64,000 nucleotides of DNA from Aquisalimonas sp. (GTDB taxonomy: Bacteria; Pseudomonadota; Gammaproteobacteria; Nitrococcales; Aquisalimonadaceae), in the NCBI GenBank assembly GCA_007126095.1, contig SLBZ01000087.1, positions 28,921 to 92,920 on the forward strand, in the 5' to 3' direction. A model generated the notes under the pieces. That model was not told the origin of the DNA. It worked only from the letters and a program-made list of their open reading frames with translations, and did not search any database. The position numbers and the translations under genes are program-made. Below, one piece after another: positions 36,172-44,533 of the stretch; position 1 is the first letter of the stretch; every line of letters begins with the position of its first letter.

Positions 36172-37010
36172 TACGCACCGCCACGACGCTGACGCTCATG
36201 CTTGCCAGCACGCTGGCCATGGCGGCGCTGCCAGATCACCGCCCGGTGCCGGGCGGCGTGGCTGTCGTAGACCTCGGGAAGGCGGACGGAACACGCCCCG
36301 ATGCCACCTTCCGGGATCGTTCCGTGCTCGTCAGACAGCATGACGGGCACTGGAAAGCGGTGGTGGGAATCGGACTGGATGCGAGCCCGGGCGAGGCCGG
36401 AGTCGAGGCCGGTGACGACACCTTTGGTTTTACCATCAGCGATCGCGACTACGCCGAGCAGCGTATCACCCTGGATGACGACGAACAGGTTTCACCCGGC
36501 GAAGACACGCTCCGGCGGATTCGACGGGAACATGAGGAAATCCACGCCGCACGGGACACGTTCAGCGCACGGGAGCCCGAAACCCTGTCCCTCGTGCTGC
36601 CGGTGGAAGGCCGGTTTTCCAGCCCGTTCGGCCTGCGCCGCTACTTCAACGATCAGCCCCGCAACCCCCACAGTGGCCTGGACATCGCCAACGACACCGG
36701 CACCCCAATTGCCGCCCCGGCCGAGGGCAAAGTAATCGAAACCGGGGACTACTTCTTCAATGGCAAGACCGTATTCCTGGACCATGGCAACGGGTTCGTC
36801 ACCATGTACTGCCACCTGGACGAGATCCACGTGCAGACGGGCGACCGGATCACCAAGGGGGACACGATGGGGACGGTCGGCGCCACCGGGCGCGTCACCG
36901 GCCCTCATCTGCACTGGACCGTCTACCTGAACGGTCAGGCCGTGGATCCGCTGCTGTTCGTCGACGGCGAAGACGAGTCCTACAACGAGGCCGGCGGGCA
37001 AGGCGGCTGA
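36168..37010 (+). CDS. M23-family metallopeptidase, periplasmic
   Basis: A 280-residue exported peptidase. Signal peptide (1-19). The N-terminal half has an unknown fold; the C-terminal LytM/M23 domain (about 140-270) has the zinc ligands in HSGLDIAND and in HLHW, with GLRRYFN in front. M23 enzymes cut peptide cross-links in peptidoglycan or act as activators. The pro-like segment before the domain (TLRRIRREHEEIHAA) is family typical. ATG overlaps the xseA stop. Confidence 0.85.
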   Translation: MIRTATTLTLMLASTLAMAALPDHRPVPGGVAVVDLGKADGTRPDATFRDRSVLVRQHDGHWKAVVGIGLDASPGEAGVEAGDDTFGFTISDRDYAEQRITLDDDEQVSPGEDTLRRIRREHEEIHAARDTFSAREPETLSLVLPVEGRFSSPFGLRRYFNDQPRNPHSGLDIANDTGTPIAAPAEGKVIETGDYFFNGKTVFLDHGNGFVTMYCHLDEIHVQTGDRITKGDTMGTVGATGRVTGPHLHWTVYLNGQAVDPLLFVDGEDESYNEAGGQGG

Positions 37011-37039
37011 CGCCGCCCGCCCCGCGCGGCGCGTTCCCG

Positions 37040-38002
37040 TCAGCTCAGACGTTCCCGGCCGTGGGGTGCATCCAGATCCACCTCCGGCGCCCGGGCGACA
37101 ATCCCTGTTGGATTGATGAACGCGTGGCTGCGGTAGTAATGCTGCCGTATGTGGTCCATGTCCGTGGTCTCCCGGAAGGCCGGACGCTGGTAGAGATCGC
37201 GCAGGTAATTGAGCAAATTGGAGTAATCCATGATCCGCCGCTGTGAACACTTGAAGTGCACACTGTAGACCGGATCGAACCGCACCAGCGTCGTGTAGAG
37301 CGCGATATCCGCCTCGGTGATACGGTCCCCGCACAGGAACCGCTGACCACCAAGCACCTCATCCCAGTGATCCAGTGCTCCGTAAAGCGCCTCGGCCGCC
37401 TCCTCGTAGGCATCCTGTGACTGGGCGAAACCGCACTTGTAGACACCGTTGTTGACCGGCTCGTAAATGGCATCGATGGTCTCATCCACCGTCGCAATCC
37501 GGTCCGCCGGGGCATAGTCGGTCGTGTCGGCCGCGACCGACTGCCAGCGATGATCGAGCATGCGCAGCAGTTCCCGTGACTCGTTGTTCACGATGGTCTG
37601 CTCCTGCGTATCCCACAGCAGCGGCACGGTCACTCGCCCGGTAAACCGGGCATCCGCGGCCTGATAGACCTCCCGCAGGAAGCGCGCCCCGTGCACGGGG
37701 TCCGATGTGCTCCCGTGGTAATCACGGAACTCCCAGCCGTCGTCGAGCATCAGCGGATGTACCACCGATACGGGAATCGCCTGATCCAGCCCCTTGAGCC
37801 GCCGCATGATGAGGGTCCGGTGCGCCCACGGGCACGCATAGGACACGTACAGATGATACCGGCCCGCCTCGGGCCGGAAACGGGCCCCGGGCTCGTCTGC
37901 AATCCAGTCGCGGAACGCGGACTCCTGTCGGACGAACCGGCCCTTGTTGTCGGGCTCATAGCCCTGGGTATACCAGACGCCTTCAATCAGTCGACCACCC
38001 AT
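37040..38002 (-). CDS. Glutathionyl-hydroquinone reductase (YqjG/EcpG type GST)
   Basis: A 320-residue glutathione-dependent reductase. The catalytic Cys is in YACPWAHRTL (about residue 58), the CPWAHR motif characteristic of glutathionyl-hydroquinone reductases rather than ordinary GSTs. A C-terminal helical domain has FNPVYS-like FDPVYSVHFKC and the conserved Tyr-rich end YYRSHAFINPTGI. It removes glutathione from glutathionyl-hydroquinones. ATG at 38002 (SD GGGAGAG). Confidence 0.88.
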   Translation of the reverse strand: MGGRLIEGVWYTQGYEPDNKGRFVRQESAFRDWIADEPGARFRPEAGRYHLYVSYACPWAHRTLIMRRLKGLDQAIPVSVVHPLMLDDGWEFRDYHGSTSDPVHGARFLREVYQAADARFTGRVTVPLLWDTQEQTIVNNESRELLRMLDHRWQSVAADTTDYAPADRIATVDETIDAIYEPVNNGVYKCGFAQSQDAYEEAAEALYGALDHWDEVLGGQRFLCGDRITEADIALYTTLVRFDPVYSVHFKCSQRRIMDYSNLLNYLRDLYQRPAFRETTDMDHIRQHYYRSHAFINPTGIVARAPEVDLDAPHGRERLS

Positions 38003-38105
38003 CACACTCTCCCGGTGTCCAGCACCATCGTTGCGTTACGCCAATAAAGTCCTTTATAGGATAGTCCTGCTTCGTACTTTTTCAAGAGCCGCGTTCCCCG
38101 GATAC

Positions 38106-38138
38106 AAAAAAACCCGGGTGGACGCATCCACCCGGGTT
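38106..38138 (-). terminator. Intrinsic terminator of the Gln/Met-rich gene
   Basis: On the minus strand AACCCGGGTGGA pairs with TCCACCCGGGTT over a four-base loop and is followed by a run of T residues (plus-strand A run 38106-38110). Confidence 0.85.
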
Positions 38139-38162
38139 CGTCAGTGCATAGAGCTGGTGGTG

Positions 38163-38738
38163 TTACTGCGGGGCCATCTGGCCGCCGCCCTCCTGACCAC
38201 CCATGCCGCCCTGCATCTCCTGCTGGATCTGCTGGAACTCTTCGATCAGGTCATCCGTTTCAGGGTCCTCAGCACGCATCGCTTCCATCAGGTCATCCTG
38301 GAAGGCCTGCTGTGCTTCGACGACTTCGTCGTCTTGCATGGCAACCTGCTGCGCCTCCTGGAGGTCCTGCTGAGCTTCCTGAGCTTCCTGCAGCATCTGC
38401 TGGCGCTCTTCGTCGGACAGGCTTTCGTCCTGCATACCGGCCTGCACCGATTCAAGCGTCTCCATGCTGGCATCCGGGTCGTAACCCGCTTCTTCCATCT
38501 TGCGGATCACCAGTTCTTCAAGCTCCTCGCGTTGCTGCTCCAGGCCCGGGTTGTTCTCGAGGGCCGCTTCCTGAACCTCGGCAAGACGCTGCTGGATCTG
38601 CTGAAGCTCCATCTGCGGGCCACCTTCCTCGCCCTGAGGCTGCTGCTCCATCTGGGCCACCGCGCTACCAGCGAACAACATCGCTGCTGCCACGACAAGC
38701 GCCCGCAGCGCTCCAGTACCGATCATCTGCATTTGCAT
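38163..38738 (-). CDS. Exported Gln/Glu/Met-rich helical protein, unknown function
   Basis: A 191-residue exported protein: signal peptide (1-28, ending AVA-Q), then a chain made almost wholly of Gln, Glu, Met, Ala and Leu with predicted coiled coil from about 38 to 170, ending in a Gly/Met/Gln tail. The composition is unusual. Met and Gln clusters might bind soft metals or simply give a soluble helical rod. The family is not recognised. ATG at 38738 with SD AGGAGAAGG. A good terminator follows, so it is a single-gene unit. Confidence 0.6.
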   Translation of the reverse strand: MQMQMIGTGALRALVVAAAMLFAGSAVAQMEQQPQGEEGGPQMELQQIQQRLAEVQEAALENNPGLEQQREELEELVIRKMEEAGYDPDASMETLESVQAGMQDESLSDEERQQMLQEAQEAQQDLQEAQQVAMQDDEVVEAQQAFQDDLMEAMRAEDPETDDLIEEFQQIQQEMQGGMGGQEGGGQMAPQ

Positions 38739-39090
38739 AGTCAGGCCTTCTCCTGTTAGCGGCCTATGTGGCCGTTTTTGCGTCAAGTGTGAAAGCTTAG
38801 CAGCCGATTCACGTGTCGTGTCAAACCAACACCACGCCCCACGTGTCGACTTGCCCGCTCTGACGGCATGGAAACGCACAGGTTCCGTAAGATTTACAGA
38901 ATTTCAGACAAACGGGACGGCAATCCGCCCCCGACTTGCCCGGCTCACCGTCACGCGGGTACTGTACTGCTCTTCCGCAACCCAGCCGTCTGCACCGGCC
39001 ATGGCCTCGCACCAGCCCGACGTCCGTTGCCTGGGCACCCGCTCACGCCGGCGCAGGATCAACGATACGCTCCGGGGACGTTACACACCC
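38739..39090. other. 352-base divergent intergenic region
   Basis: Separates the Gln/Met-rich gene (minus) and the ABC-2 operon (plus). The 38740-38930 part is relatively AT-rich and probably contains the promoters. CACGTGTCG occurs near 38810 and 38839. Short open frames exist but none has a convincing SD or composition. Confidence 0.4.
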
Positions 39091-40062
39091 ATGAAAGCAC
39101 TCTCCCTTCAGGGCCTGAGCAAGACCTATAAAGGCGGAACGACCGCGCTGAGCGACGTCAGCCTCGACGTGGAACAGGGCGCCTTCTTTGGCCTGCTCGG
39201 CCCCAATGGCGCCGGCAAGTCGACCATGATCGGCATTATCAGCTCCCTGGTCACCATGTCTTCGGGCAGTGTCGAGATCTTCGGCTTCGACCTGAACCGG
39301 CAGCCATGGGAAGCGAAAACGCGGCTCGGACTGGTTCCGCAGGAGTTCAACTTCAACGGCTTCGAGACGGTCGAGCAGATCGTGCTCAATCAGGCAGGTT
39401 ACTACGGGATCCGGCGATCCGAGGCGCGCACACGCGCGGAAAAATATCTGCGGCAACTGGGCCTGTGGGACAAACGCGGCGATGCGTCGCGCACACTGTC
39501 CGGCGGCATGAAGCGCCGCCTCATGATCGCCCGGGCACTGGTTCATGAGCCGCCGCTGCTGATCCTCGACGAACCAACGGCCGGGGTGGACATCGAACTG
39601 CGGCGGTCCATGTGGGAGTTCCTGCGCGAGATCAATGAACGCGGGACCACCATTATCCTCACCACCCACTACCTCGAAGAGGCGGAGACCCTCTGCCGCA
39701 GGATTGCCATTATCGACGAAGGGCGCATCATCGAGCACACCAGCACCCAGGCCCTGCTGAACCGGCTCAAGACGCACGCCTTCATCCTGGACGTGAAAGG
39801 GCCACTGCAGGAGGCGACCCGGATACCGGGATACGCCGTACAGCAACTGGACGAGGCGCGACTGGAGGTGGAAGTCCATGAGGATCAGTCGCTCACGGAC
39901 CTGTTCGCCGCACTGGGCAGCCGCGGCGTTTCCGTCATGAGCATGCGCAACAAGTCCAACCGCCTGGAAGAGCTCTTCCTGCGCCTTCTTCAAGACAACG
40001 GCAGCACCAGTGACGCGGACGAGCGTGGCCAGCCCGAAGCCTCCGCCGCCGAGAACGCCTGA
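39091..40062 (+). CDS. ABC-2 transporter ATP-binding protein (YadG-like)
   Basis: A 323-residue ATPase with Walker A GPNGAGKST, signature LSGGMKRRLMIARA, Walker B LLILDEPTAGVD and switch His in TTHYLEEAE, as in ABC-2 (YadG/CcmA-like) exporters. The C-terminal tail is long, acidic and ends ASAAENA. The open frame runs 91 codons further upstream, but the ATG at 39091 fits the family start (MKALSLQGLSKTY). It pairs with the permease 22 bases on. The cargo is unknown. Confidence 0.85.
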   Translation: MKALSLQGLSKTYKGGTTALSDVSLDVEQGAFFGLLGPNGAGKSTMIGIISSLVTMSSGSVEIFGFDLNRQPWEAKTRLGLVPQEFNFNGFETVEQIVLNQAGYYGIRRSEARTRAEKYLRQLGLWDKRGDASRTLSGGMKRRLMIARALVHEPPLLILDEPTAGVDIELRRSMWEFLREINERGTTIILTTHYLEEAETLCRRIAIIDEGRIIEHTSTQALLNRLKTHAFILDVKGPLQEATRIPGYAVQQLDEARLEVEVHEDQSLTDLFAALGSRGVSVMSMRNKSNRLEELFLRLLQDNGSTSDADERGQPEASAAENA

Positions 40063-40084
40063 TTGCCGCGTAACGGAGAACCGT

Positions 40085-40858
40085 ATGTACTGGAAGCAGT
40101 CCCTGATCGCCCTGCAGACCATTGCCCACAAGGAGGCCAACCGGTATCTGCGCATCTGGATGCAGACGCTGCTGCCACCGGCGATCACCATGACGCTCTA
40201 CTTCGTGATCTTCGGCAATCTGATCGGCCCGCGAATCGGGCCGATGGATGGCTACACGTACATGGATTTCATCGTGCCCGGGATCATCATGATTGCGGTG
40301 ATCACGAACTCCTACTCGAATGTGGTGTCCTCGTTTTTCGGCGCCAAGTTCCAGAAGCACATCGAGGAACTGATGGTGTCACCGACGCCGAACATCATAA
40401 TACTCGCCGGCTATATCTCCGGCGGCGTGGGACGCGGGCTGCTCACGGGCCTGATCGTCACCATCGTCGCCAGCTTCTTCACCACCTTGCAGATTCACAA
40501 TATTGCCGTACTCATCTCGGTGGTGTTTCTCACGTCGGTGCTGTTCTCCCTCGGCGGCTTCGTCAACGCCATATTCGCCAAGAAATTCGACGACATCTCC
40601 ATCGTCCCCACATTCATACTCACCCCCCTGACCTATCTCGGTGGCGTGTTCTACTCCATCTCGCTCCTGCCCGATGTCTGGCAGGGCGTATCGCTCCTGA
40701 ACCCGGTTCTCTACATGGTCAATGCGTTTCGCTACGGTTTTCTCGGCGCATCGGACATTGACATCCGTGTGGCCTACGGGATCATCGGCCTATTCATTGT
40801 GGTGCTGGGAACGCTCAGCCTGATGCTGCTGAAACGGGGAGTCGGGTTGCGGGGGTAA
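40085..40858 (+). CDS. ABC-2 transporter permease (YadH-like)
   Basis: A 257-residue ABC-2 permease with six transmembrane helices. MDFIVPGIIMIAVITNSY and PLTYLGGVFYSI match the YadH/NodJ pattern, with the conserved YLGGVFYSI-type periplasmic element. It exports polysaccharide-, drug- or lipid-like substrates in related systems. ATG at 40085 with SD GGAGAA. Confidence 0.85.
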   Translation: MYWKQSLIALQTIAHKEANRYLRIWMQTLLPPAITMTLYFVIFGNLIGPRIGPMDGYTYMDFIVPGIIMIAVITNSYSNVVSSFFGAKFQKHIEELMVSPTPNIIILAGYISGGVGRGLLTGLIVTIVASFFTTLQIHNIAVLISVVFLTSVLFSLGGFVNAIFAKKFDDISIVPTFILTPLTYLGGVFYSISLLPDVWQGVSLLNPVLYMVNAFRYGFLGASDIDIRVAYGIIGLFIVVLGTLSLMLLKRGVGLRG

Positions 40859-40873
40859 TACTGTCGCGCGCAC

Positions 40874-40900
40874 AAAAAACCCGGGCGGTGCGCCCGGGTT
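40874..40900 (-). terminator. Intrinsic terminator of the H-NS-like gene
   Basis: AACCCGGGCG and CGCCCGGGTT pair over a three-base loop. The minus-strand transcript then runs into T residues (plus A run at 40874-40879). It also lies after the convergent permease gene. Confidence 0.85.
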
Positions 40901-40927
40901 CCGGTTACTGCCCGTGGGCCGCGCGTC

Positions 40928-41245
40928 TCAGTCGTCGACGCGCAGATCATCCAGGGATTTCCCCCGGGCTTCCCAGTCCTTGATCCAGGCTGGCTTACGG
41001 CCGCGACCGGACCATCCCTTGGAGGGATCCTCCGGGTGACGGAAACGTACCGACGCGTTCGTCTTGCCGGCTTTTGGGCCGCCACCGGGGACCAGATCGG
41101 TCACGGCCAGGCCATACTTTTCAGCGACCTGTTTGAGTTCTTTCTGGGCTTCTCTGACATCCTGCTTACGGCGCTTTCTAAGCTCCCTGTCGATGTCTTT
41201 CTTTAACTGGTTGAGTTCCTGCGACGTATACTTGGCAAGATCCAT
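40928..41245 (-). CDS. H-NS-family nucleoid protein
   Basis: A 105-residue H-NS-like protein. An N-terminal coiled coil (about 5-45; YTSQELNQLKKDIDRELRKRRKQD) mediates dimers; the C-terminal DNA-binding end has HPEDPSKGWSGRGRKPAW, containing the Q/RGR AT-hook-like loop GRGRKP, and finishes with the GKSLDDLRV tail of the family. It binds AT-rich DNA and silences genes. The ATG at 41245 follows AAGGAGTGAGG. The AT-rich region upstream (41246-41509) is a likely site for autoregulation. Confidence 0.88.
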   Translation of the reverse strand: MDLAKYTSQELNQLKKDIDRELRKRRKQDVREAQKELKQVAEKYGLAVTDLVPGGGPKAGKTNASVRFRHPEDPSKGWSGRGRKPAWIKDWEARGKSLDDLRVDD

Positions 41246-41509
41246 CCTCACTCCTTTCCGGGCTCGACCCCACTGCGATTGACGATAGAAAGATAGTTGA
41301 AATGAAAACGCAGTGCAATACCGCTCCTGTTCAAAACGGGCTAATTAAAGGGCATGAGGAAATACGGAAAACCAACCTTTCGTTAAGGAAAAACTGAACA
41401 ACTCCTCAAGGATTGTTCATTCGTTGCCAAATCCCGACAGCCATCGGGACGGAAAGCATCTGTTCAGGTATAGTAACGCCCCTTTTCAATTGATCGCTGG
41501 AGGCTCCCC
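41246..41509. promoter_or_regulatory. AT-rich divergent promoter region at the H-NS-like gene
   Basis: 264 bases whose stretch 41281-41480 is markedly richer in A and T than the surrounding genes. It contains AAAATC-like runs and TTTAATTAGC (minus) style elements, the sort of DNA H-NS proteins bind. It should hold promoters for the H-NS gene and for the orphan at 41510; no exact boxes are certain. Confidence 0.5.
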
Positions 41510-42745
41510 ATGCAGAACCAGGTCGCTTCCGTGCCCGCCGTGCTGACGGTCGAGCTTGATCTGGATGTTGTCGCTCAGGGCCAGCAGCCGCCCGAACCCC
41601 TGTCATCCAGTGCTGCCGATGCGCTCTGCTGGGCAATTGCCGACGATCTCCAGCGTATCCTCGGCCCCCTGAACGAATATGGTTTCGTCGTCCTTGGCGG
41701 CCTGTATGATCTCACCGAGATTCTGCGTCCCGGACTGCCCATGGTGGAGATCCTCTCGGAGTTGTATCGACGCAGCCTTCCCGACACGCGCTTTCAACCG
41801 CAGGTCATGGCGATCGGCGCCGAAGGTGACGCGTTCCCCATTGCTGAAATCGCTCCACGCCGTCGCCCGGGCTCCGGGCCTCTACTGGCGATTCCGTTTC
41901 TTTTTCTCGGGGAACCGGAAAACATGGACACCCTGGGCACGAAACTCGAGAAGCAACTCCTCGAGAAGGGCCGGGCCTCATTGAAAACAGGCCAGCTCAT
42001 TCAGGACAGTTTCGGCATCAAGGCCCTCAACCTTTCTTTCGCAACATTCAATGATCTTTGCGCCCTGATGAAGATCCAGCTCGAGCACGCGGAATTCGGT
42101 CCACTGTGGACCTTGCTTGAAGCCGCTCTGTTCACCAACCAGCCGCCTGCAAGGGTGGCGCTGCCGGAGGGCAACCTCCTGCTGGTCGATGGCGCCCAGG
42201 GGTTCGCACGATTCCTGACATTCAGTCAGTGGGCCGCCGAACATCCCGATGCCGCCGATCCGGCTACGGAGTACGGTCGCTTTCAGCAGATTCAACGGCA
42301 GTACACGGCAGGGCTTGCCGCTCATGGTCTCAGTGTCCAGGTCGTGGAAGACACGGCTGACCTGCGGGATGAGAGCATGGACAAGGCATTGTCGGCGGCA
42401 CGCATGGGCGCCATGCCCGCCGAGACACTGGAGGTGAACGAAGTGGTCACCGACCGTGGCGAATGGAACGACGTCGCCGGCATCAGCCTCACGGAACACA
42501 GCCGCCCGGGCCTGGGCCCGGTGGCCTACACGGTGCTGGTTCGATCAGGAGACGACCGGGTCATCCATTACGCCAACCACTACCCGCTCGCCCCCGAAGG
42601 CATTCACCACATCCGCTCCCAGTGGCAGACCACGGCCGAGCGGTACGGACTTGAGCTCGAATTCCTGCAGCCGGGAGACATTCTTCACAACGCCAGCGGC
42701 GATCAATTGCTTCCCTGGCCGGAAGCCATGGGCACCAAACACTGA
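41510..42745 (+). CDS. Orphan 411-residue soluble protein
   Basis: I do not recognise the family. It has no signal peptide or membrane segment, mixed alpha/beta composition and a Pro-rich start. An element with LLLVDGAQGFARFLTFSQWA is in the middle, and the C-terminal third has an acidic, aromatic pattern (HYANHYPLAPEGIHHIRSQWQ). It is divergent from an H-NS-type gene and sits 26 bases before an MFS transporter gene, so it may be co-transcribed with it. Good codon composition and length support a real gene. Confidence 0.65.
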   Translation: MQNQVASVPAVLTVELDLDVVAQGQQPPEPLSSSAADALCWAIADDLQRILGPLNEYGFVVLGGLYDLTEILRPGLPMVEILSELYRRSLPDTRFQPQVMAIGAEGDAFPIAEIAPRRRPGSGPLLAIPFLFLGEPENMDTLGTKLEKQLLEKGRASLKTGQLIQDSFGIKALNLSFATFNDLCALMKIQLEHAEFGPLWTLLEAALFTNQPPARVALPEGNLLLVDGAQGFARFLTFSQWAAEHPDAADPATEYGRFQQIQRQYTAGLAAHGLSVQVVEDTADLRDESMDKALSAARMGAMPAETLEVNEVVTDRGEWNDVAGISLTEHSRPGLGPVAYTVLVRSGDDRVIHYANHYPLAPEGIHHIRSQWQTTAERYGLELEFLQPGDILHNASGDQLLPWPEAMGTKH

Positions 42746-42771
42746 CCCAAAGGGGAGCGAGAGAGTCCGGT

Positions 42772-43953
42772 ATGGCTGAACGCGTCCGTCGGGCACTTCT
42801 TGCCGTCATCGTGGCGGGCGTCTGCCTGGATACGCTGGTGTACGGGCTAGTGATTCCCATGCTCCCGCAGCTCGGAGGCGAGCTGGGTTTCGGCCAGATT
42901 GGCGCTGGCGTGCTCCTGGGCAGCTACGCCTTCGGCCTCTGCGTCGCGACACCACTAATCGGCCTGGGCATCCGCCGCTGGGGCTATCGTATACCCCTGA
43001 TCGGCGGCATCGCCGGCCTCGCCGCCGTAACCCTGCTGTTCGTAATCGCCGACAGTTTCACAGCGATGATCGTGGCCCGCACGCTCCAGGGGGCCACATC
43101 CGGCGCCACATGGACTGCGGGCCTTGCGGTCATTGCCAACCACTGGCCGGCGCACGAGCGGGGTCGCACCATGGGAATGGTCATGACCGGTTTTGCGGTT
43201 GGCCTGATGGCGGGCCCCCCTCTGGGCGGGTTTGTCAGCGACTTGCTCGGCATCACCGCGGCGTTTCTGGCACCGGCCGCGGTGGCACTGATTCTTACGG
43301 GTGTCGCCGGGTTCGTTCTGCTGCGTCTGCCGGAGGGAGAACACAGCCAGCCTGCCGGACCGCTGGGACGCATCCTGACCGACCCGGGGATTCTGGGCCT
43401 GGCCGTTGTTGTCGCCGCAGTGGCCGCCATCATGGGGCTGCTGGAGCCCACCCTGCCGCTGTTCCTGGAAAGCCGGTTCAACAGCAGCGCCGGCGCCATC
43501 GGCGTGCTGTTCGGGCTGATCGCCGTCGCGTTCGGGTTGGGGTCACCATTGGCAGGGTACAGCGGCGACCGCTGGGGTCCGGTTGCAACCATCCGTCGCG
43601 GCGCAGCCCCGCTCGTTCTGCTGCTACCGCTGTTTGCCCTGGCACCAGGCGCATGGTGGACAGCGCCTCTATTCGCCGCCACGGGGCTGTGCTGCGCCCT
43701 CGCACTCGGACCCGCGCTGCCGGGGCTGGCCGCAAGAATCGACCAGCACGATGGGCAGTCCTACGGGATCGTCTACGCGCTGTTCAATCTGGCGTTTGCC
43801 GTTGGCCTGCTGCTCGGCCCGGTGGTTGGTGCATTACTTGCGGAGGCTGTCGGGCTGTTGCCGACCCTGCTCCTCACGGCCATCGCCATTGGAGCCTGCC
43901 TGCCCACCCTCCGGCGCCTGACCTGGATAGACGGAGCACAGGTCAGGGATTGA
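42772..43953 (+). CDS. Major facilitator superfamily transporter
   Basis: A 393-residue MFS protein with about 12 helices. The loop GLGIRRWGYRIPLI (residues 63-76) is the modified A-motif, and GATSGATWTAGLAVIANHW in helix 4 resembles the antiporter C motif region. It belongs to the DHA1-like drug or metabolite exporters. The ATG at 42772 follows GGGGAGCGAGAG. Its end overlaps convergent pdxH by 11 bases. Confidence 0.8.
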   Translation: MAERVRRALLAVIVAGVCLDTLVYGLVIPMLPQLGGELGFGQIGAGVLLGSYAFGLCVATPLIGLGIRRWGYRIPLIGGIAGLAAVTLLFVIADSFTAMIVARTLQGATSGATWTAGLAVIANHWPAHERGRTMGMVMTGFAVGLMAGPPLGGFVSDLLGITAAFLAPAAVALILTGVAGFVLLRLPEGEHSQPAGPLGRILTDPGILGLAVVVAAVAAIMGLLEPTLPLFLESRFNSSAGAIGVLFGLIAVAFGLGSPLAGYSGDRWGPVATIRRGAAPLVLLLPLFALAPGAWWTAPLFAATGLCCALALGPALPGLAARIDQHDGQSYGIVYALFNLAFAVGLLLGPVVGALLAEAVGLLPTLLLTAIAIGACLPTLRRLTWIDGAQVRD

Positions 43954-44533
43954 CGAAGCAGTGCGACCAGGTGCCATCGTCGCCGCGCTCGTAACGCTCG
44001 CGGCGATGAAGGCGGCCATCCGCGGCCGCCCAGAACTCCATGAATGCCGGGTCGATCCGGTAACCGGTCCAGTGTGGTGGCCGCGGCACCGTCCGGTCGG
44101 CATAGTCCTGCTCCAATGTGCTGACTCGTTCAGCCAGCGTCTCCAAGCTGTCCAGGGGCTGCGACTGCTCGGACGCCCAGGCACCGATCTGGCTGAGCCG
44201 CGGCCGGGAGGCAAAATACGCGTCGGCCTCCTCATCACTGACCTGGCCAACCTCCCCCTCCACCAGAACCTGAAGGTTCAAGGGCGCCCAGTAAAAGCAC
44301 ACGGCCGCCCGAGGCTGTACGGCCAGATGCCGCCCCTTACGACTGCGGGTGTTGGTATAGAAGACGAACCCTCGGTGATCCACCCCTTTCAGCAGCACCG
44401 TCCGCGCCCCGGGCTGCCCGCCTTCACTGACGGTGGCCAGCGTCATGGCGGTGGCATCGGCGATTGCGGCACACTCCTGCGCCTGACTGAACCACTCCTG
44501 AAACCGGTCAATCGCCTGTTCGCGCAACGTCAT
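43943..44533 (-). CDS. pdxH: Pyridoxamine 5'-phosphate oxidase
   Basis: A 196-residue FMN enzyme of PLP synthesis and salvage that oxidises PNP or PMP to PLP. The FMN-binding ARTVLLKGVDHRGFVFYTN, SRKGRHLAVQPRAAVCFYW and SRPRLSQIGAWASEQS are conserved, and the PHWTGYRIDP element near the end marks the substrate site. The usual terminal RLAP is replaced by HCFVNP. It overlaps the NfeD-family gene by four bases. Confidence 0.9.
   Translation of the reverse strand: MTLREQAIDRFQEWFSQAQECAAIADATAMTLATVSEGGQPGARTVLLKGVDHRGFVFYTNTRSRKGRHLAVQPRAAVCFYWAPLNLQVLVEGEVGQVSDEEADAYFASRPRLSQIGAWASEQSQPLDSLETLAERVSTLEQDYADRTVPRPPHWTGYRIDPAFMEFWAAADGRLHRRERYERGDDGTWSHCFVNP

Noticed and set aside
38868-39131. 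Small plus-strand ORF ahead of the ABC ATPase gene
   Set aside because: It overlaps the ABC start in another frame, has no SD and is not protein-like in composition.
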